Shown piece by piece: positions 60,476 through 64,000 of a DNA stretch of 64,000 nucleotides (within the stretch, counting starts at the first letter, position 1; every line of letters starts with the position of its first letter). The DNA comes from Flavobacterium sp. N2038 (GTDB lineage Bacteria; Bacteroidota; Bacteroidia; Flavobacteriales; Flavobacteriaceae): positions 496,001 to 560,000 of the forward strand of contig NZ_CP110001.1 in NCBI RefSeq assembly GCF_025947185.1, given 5' to 3'. Below the pieces are notes generated by a model. That model worked only from the letters and a program-made list of their open reading frames with translations. It was not told the origin of the DNA and did no database searches. The position numbers were made by a program, and so were the translations under genes.

Positions 60476-61729
60476 TTATCTGTTTTGTAACCATCCTTCC
60501 GGATTGTTATTTGATGTATTCTGAAGAATCAGGAATTTGATAATCGTTTTTCCTGTGTCTCCACTGGTTCTTACTTTTCCTATACTTTGTTTGATATTTA
60601 CTTTATCTCCCTTACTTACAAATACCTGACTTAGATTTTGATATACAGTAAAATAATCTCCATGCTGAATCATAACGGCGCGATTGACTGGCGATAAAAC
60701 CATTACACTCGAAACTTCACCTTCAAACACAGCGCGGGCTGTTGCTCCTTGTTCTGTTGTAATCTCTACACCTGAATTATGAACTTTTACATCTGGATAA
60801 AGCGGATGTTGCTGATCTCCATAACCTAATGAAATAAACCCTTTTTCAACCGGCCAGGGTAATTTTCCTCGGTTTGCTTTAAAGTCTGCAGCCAAAATTT
60901 TACCTTCTGGTGTTAATGCAATTTTAGAAGATGAAACAGCGGCAACTGGTTCTTTCGATCCCGGATTCTCCTTCGCTCTTTCTGCTGCGGCTTTTCTATT
61001 TGCTTCAGCAATGGCTTCACGAATCAAACGATCAATTTGTCTGTCGATTCTTTTTGCTTCTGCCTGTTTGCTTTTAGTATCGGCAATAATTTTACTTTTA
61101 TCTTTTTTAATCGAATTAACGAGTTTTTGTTGTTCTTTCTTTTCGGCTTCCAGACTTACTTTTTCTTTCTCGTTTTCTGCAATAATCTTTTTCTTAACTT
61201 GTCTCTGACCATCTAATTTTGCATTAAAATCAAGTAATTGAGCCGATTTAGACTGAATTTCTAAACCTTGATTTTTTCTAAAATTAGTGTATTGTTTTAA
61301 GTATTGTGCTCTTTTATATGCTTGTAAAAAACTTTCTGAAGACAGAATAAACATGGCTCTGCTTTGTTCAGATCTGCTTTTGTATGATTTTAAAATCATC
61401 TTTGCATAATCTGCTTTTAAAATTGTCAATTCTTTTTTTAGTTTATTAACCTGAACCTGGTTAATATACATATCGTTACTTAAAATTTTCTCCTGTTTCG
61501 CTGTTGTATTAATCAGCTTTTCTTTCAGTTTAATTTTATTAGCCTGAATTAAAAAAACATTAACTGCTGATTTTTCTTTTTTCTTTACAGACTGCAACAT
61601 TTTTTCGTTGTCTCTAATTTCCTGTTGAATCTGAGCTTTGCGTTGTTCAAGTTTTTCTTGCTGTGAATCCTGTGCCCACATAAAAGTTGTGGCACAAATA
61701 AAAATTAGGCTTAGGAGAAATTTTGGCAT
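60476..61729 (-). CDS. EnvC-like murein hydrolase activator (degenerate M23)
   Basis: 417 residues from the ATG at 61729; a TTG seven codons upstream overlaps the promoter and is rejected. Signal peptide MPKFLLSLIFICATTFMWAQ, long coiled coil (about 20-250), then a LytM/M23 domain (about 295-417). The metal site is broken: the H-x3-D motif reads HNSGVEI, and the HxH motif reads VYQNLS, so it should not cut peptidoglycan itself. That matches EnvC, which activates amidases at division. Confidence 0.9.
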   Translation of the reverse strand: MPKFLLSLIFICATTFMWAQDSQQEKLEQRKAQIQQEIRDNEKMLQSVKKKEKSAVNVFLIQANKIKLKEKLINTTAKQEKILSNDMYINQVQVNKLKKELTILKADYAKMILKSYKSRSEQSRAMFILSSESFLQAYKRAQYLKQYTNFRKNQGLEIQSKSAQLLDFNAKLDGQRQVKKKIIAENEKEKVSLEAEKKEQQKLVNSIKKDKSKIIADTKSKQAEAKRIDRQIDRLIREAIAEANRKAAAERAKENPGSKEPVAAVSSSKIALTPEGKILAADFKANRGKLPWPVEKGFISLGYGDQQHPLYPDVKVHNSGVEITTEQGATARAVFEGEVSSVMVLSPVNRAVMIQHGDYFTVYQNLSQVFVSKGDKVNIKQSIGKVRTSGDTGKTIIKFLILQNTSNNNPEGWLQNR

Positions 61730-61747
61730 GTTTCTATTTTCTTTTTG

Positions 61748-61755
61748 CAAATTTA
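61748..61755 (-). promoter_or_regulatory. -7 box for the EnvC-like gene
   Basis: Minus strand TAAATTTG, an exact TAnnTTTG match. It overlaps the stop codon of the DUF4292 gene, so the EnvC-like gene may be transcribed from an internal promoter as well as from the operon. Confidence 0.6.
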
Positions 61756-62535
61756 CTTAATTATAACATTTTTATACCCACTAGGAACACTATATGGAAA
61801 AGAAAGTTCTTCATTAAATGAAATCGTATTATAATTCAAATTGATATTCGTTTTCCCTTTTGGCTGAACTGCGTTAATTTCAATACTTGTAGGAAGCGTT
61901 CCCTGATTAAAAACTTTGTTGTCAGAATAAACAATATCCAACATTATGTTTTCTGCAGTTTGTGAAATTTCTTCTTTCTGAATTAAGTATTTTTCTGAAT
62001 CCAGATAAAATACTTTTTTTATTTTTTCTTCTTTTTGATCTTCTAATCTAAATAGATTTTCTACGATGGTTTGTGTATATTTCCCTTTTCGCAAATCATC
62101 CAAAGCTTCACCAACCAATAAATTCTGTACTTTGCTGTAATTTAGTTCAGTTCCCAACCATTGGCTTAAGCTGGTAAAATCACCTTCATAATAGGTGCCT
62201 TTTATTTTTTCGTAATAACTAACAGTCGTTGGAGTAATTAAAGCTTTTGCCATTGTGATTCCAAGAAAACGAACACTAATTAAAATCTGTTTGTCTTTTT
62301 CTATCTTGATTTCTGCCGTAACGTTCTGACTTTGTTTTTCATCAGCGTATTTTGCACTTGCTTTGATATATAATGTAGAAAAATCTAACTTATTGTTATA
62401 ATGTTTCTCAACTACTTTTTTATCTTCTTTGGGTGCTTCTTCTGTCTTGTTGGTATTATTTTGTACTGCGGCGGCTTTTGACTTACATGAAATCACAAAA
62501 ACTGACAGCAATACTATTGCAATATATTTTTTCAT
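61753..62535 (-). CDS. DUF4292 lipoprotein
   Basis: 260 residues. Lipoprotein signal MKKYIAIVLLSVFVISCKS (lipobox VISC, Cys at about 17). The mature part has LolA/LolB-like beta strands (KQILISVRFLGITMAKALIT, YYEKIKGTYYEGDFTSLSQW, INLNYNTISFNEELSFPYS). DUF4292 is common in Flavobacteriia beside the M23 and TPR genes. It is probably attached to a membrane facing the periplasm. The TPR gene ends 3 nt upstream. Confidence 0.88.
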   Translation of the reverse strand: MKKYIAIVLLSVFVISCKSKAAAVQNNTNKTEEAPKEDKKVVEKHYNNKLDFSTLYIKASAKYADEKQSQNVTAEIKIEKDKQILISVRFLGITMAKALITPTTVSYYEKIKGTYYEGDFTSLSQWLGTELNYSKVQNLLVGEALDDLRKGKYTQTIVENLFRLEDQKEEKIKKVFYLDSEKYLIQKEEISQTAENIMLDIVYSDNKVFNQGTLPTSIEINAVQPKGKTNINLNYNTISFNEELSFPYSVPSGYKNVIIK

Positions 62536-62538
62536 TTT

Positions 62539-63888
62539 CTACTTCTTTTGTTTTAATAACTCATTGGCCTTCAAAAAGTATTCCTCTTTTTTCTTGGCAT
62601 CTCCTAAACCATTATATGCCTCTCCAAGCTGAATATTAAAACCTGCTTCAAGTTTTTTGTCATCAACAACATAATCAAGTCCCATTTCCAGAACGGTTTT
62701 TGCGTTCTTAAATTGTTTTAACTGATTGCTTCCCAGTCCTGCGTAATAATAAAATTGCGGCTGACTAGGATATACTTCTATCATGTTCATTGCTCTTTTG
62801 GTCATTGGATCAAACTGTTTTGCCTGCGTATAAGCTTCAAGCAAAAGCAAGTTGGTTTCACGATCTGTATCTGAATGTGCTTTTAAATCTTTTTCATAAT
62901 ACTTAATTGCATTCTCAAATTGATTTTTGCTGTGATAAAATTTTCCAATTTCTTTTGCAACATCAACATTAGGATCATTGTCAAAATAAGCAATCGCTTT
63001 TTCTAAATCCGGAGCATATTGCGGATTCTTAGTCGTATAAATCAAAAACTCATTTAAAGTTCGATGTTTTATTTTTGAATCAATTTTAGAACTTGATAAA
63101 ATTACATTCATCGATTTAATCGCTTTATCCGCCTGATTAGCATCTAAATATACTTTGAACAAACTCACCTGAGCCCATTCAGAATTTGGAATTTCTTTTG
63201 CTAATTGTTTTGCAACTTCCAGCGCTTTGTCTGTTTCATCTGTTTTTGAATATAAAAAAATCAGATTTACATAATTTGATTCTTCTTTCGGATCTTTCTT
63301 AATCTGTTCAATTAGATTGGTAATTTCTGCATTTTGATATTTGCCCTGAGATAAAATCTGCTGTTTATATCTTTCGCGATCTTCAGATTTACCGAACTTA
63401 TCATTCATTTCATTGATCGTTAAAAGTGCTTTATCAAATTGACTCGTCAACATATATAGCGAAATCAAATCGTCTTTATATTCTTCGTCAAACGGAATTA
63501 TCTTCTGAATGGTTTCGATAGCCAAAGGATAGTTTTTGGTTTCGTAACTTACATCATAAATTCCCAGCCAGTACCACTTATTTTTCGGATCTAATTGCGT
63601 TGCTTTTTCAAAAGAATCCTGTGCACTTGCATATTGTTTTAAAGACAAATAATTTTTTCCTAATTCAAAATAAGCAACAGCATCATTTGGTTTTAGTTTA
63701 ATACATTTTTCTAAAGAAACTATGGCTTTATCATAGTTCTCAATCCCTTTTTGTTTTAAAGATTCATAAAAAGCATCCTGATATTCATCGGTTGCCATAG
63801 CAATATCCTCCGGTTCAGTCTGAGCCAAAACCGAATTTGAATTGCCAAGCAAAACAAAAAATAAAATTATTAAAACGCCTTTTTTCAT
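62539..63888 (-). CDS. exported TPR protein
   Basis: 449 residues. Signal peptide MKKGVLIILFFVLLGNSNSV and then about ten TPR-like helix pairs (e.g. NDAVAYFELGKNYLSLKQYA, KNKWYWLGIYDVSYETKNYP, AGLGSNQLKQFKNAKTVLEM). It acts outside the cytoplasm as a protein-binding scaffold. First complete gene of the operon that continues with DUF4292 and EnvC-like genes; an envelope-assembly or division role is plausible by association. Confidence 0.9.
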   Translation of the reverse strand: MKKGVLIILFFVLLGNSNSVLAQTEPEDIAMATDEYQDAFYESLKQKGIENYDKAIVSLEKCIKLKPNDAVAYFELGKNYLSLKQYASAQDSFEKATQLDPKNKWYWLGIYDVSYETKNYPLAIETIQKIIPFDEEYKDDLISLYMLTSQFDKALLTINEMNDKFGKSEDRERYKQQILSQGKYQNAEITNLIEQIKKDPKEESNYVNLIFLYSKTDETDKALEVAKQLAKEIPNSEWAQVSLFKVYLDANQADKAIKSMNVILSSSKIDSKIKHRTLNEFLIYTTKNPQYAPDLEKAIAYFDNDPNVDVAKEIGKFYHSKNQFENAIKYYEKDLKAHSDTDRETNLLLLEAYTQAKQFDPMTKRAMNMIEVYPSQPQFYYYAGLGSNQLKQFKNAKTVLEMGLDYVVDDKKLEAGFNIQLGEAYNGLGDAKKKEEYFLKANELLKQKK

Positions 63889-63939
63889 TCTTTATATAAT
63901 TTCATTTTTAAACCAAAAAGAATCTGAAAGAAACTTCTT

Positions 63940-64000
63940 TTATTCTAAAACTGAATAATCTCCAATACTAATACTGGTAAACTTACCATCATAACTAACG
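63940..64000 (-). CDS. C-terminal end of an upstream gene
   Basis: The reverse strand reads VSYDGKFTSISIGDYSVLE and a stop at 63940-63942. The frame is open to the right edge. The sequence could be the tail of a sugar nucleotidyltransferase with a left-handed beta-helix, but 19 residues are too few to decide. It lies 51 nt before the TPR gene on the same strand. Confidence 0.5.
   Translation of the reverse strand, partial: VSYDGKFTSISIGDYSVLE

Noticed and set aside
61730..61750. TTG start extending the EnvC-like protein
   Set aside because: It lies in the -7 box TAAATTTG; the ATG at 61729 starts a normal signal peptide.

Overview
The window comes from a Flavobacterium-like member of the Bacteroidota, probably close to F. 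johnsoniae. The evidence is AT-rich DNA, many promoters with the Bacteroidota -7 box TAnnTTTG, a tyrosine ammonia-lyase that I recognise as nearly the F. johnsoniae enzyme, and a complete-looking flexirubin (aryl polyene plus dialkylresorcinol) pigment cluster.

Layout. (1) 1-1550: core genes rplY (5' end only) and prs on the minus strand, then tRNA-Leu(CAA). (2) 1552-11250: a 9.7-kb integrated element. It is bounded by a 15-bp duplication of the tRNA 3' end and has paired 11-bp arm-type repeats at both ends. Beside the right boundary lies a tyrosine recombinase. Cargo: a recombinase-linked coiled-coil protein, an RteC-like protein, an excisionase-like HTH, a VRR-NUC-type nuclease, a lone phage tape-measure-like protein, and an XRE repressor with three operator-like palindromes. 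It looks like a phage-satellite-type or minimal integrative element. (3) 11361-13361: a tight three-gene operon just outside the element (STAS-HATPase fusion, DUF4325 STAS-like protein, small membrane protein). It is a candidate uncharacterised partner-switching module. (4) 13444-21381: OsmC, a Nudix-derived regulator, then a GntR/periplasmic-binding-type regulator divergent from a galactose operon, galM-galK-galT and a sodium/sugar symporter. (5) 21492-54715: a roughly 33-kb flexirubin cluster. (6) 54866-64000: dusB, a YefM-YoeB toxin-antitoxin pair, a MATE exporter, a LolC/E-like permease, rbfA, a CBS protein, and an envelope operon with a degenerate M23 protein, a DUF4292 lipoprotein and a TPR protein.

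How the flexirubin genes fit together. The ammonia-lyase makes 4-coumarate, which the CoA-ligase-like protein may activate. ACPs, ketosynthases (including one without the catalytic Cys, like a chain-length factor), FabG and hotdog dehydratases extend it into an aryl polyene. DarA and DarB make the dialkylresorcinol. FAD enzymes may tailor the products. LolA, an MMPL-acyltransferase fusion, an ABC transporter, lipoproteins and a beta-barrel protein may move and anchor the pigment in the envelope. A BtrH-like protein and an Ntn-hydrolase (C45) lipoprotein are two candidates for acyl transfer or ester formation. One gene in the middle, at 37468-38232, looks like a free-standing EF-G domain-IV-like protein and does not obviously belong.

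Intergenic spaces carry several families of short inverted repeats. Assignments rest on reading motifs by eye; no database search was possible.
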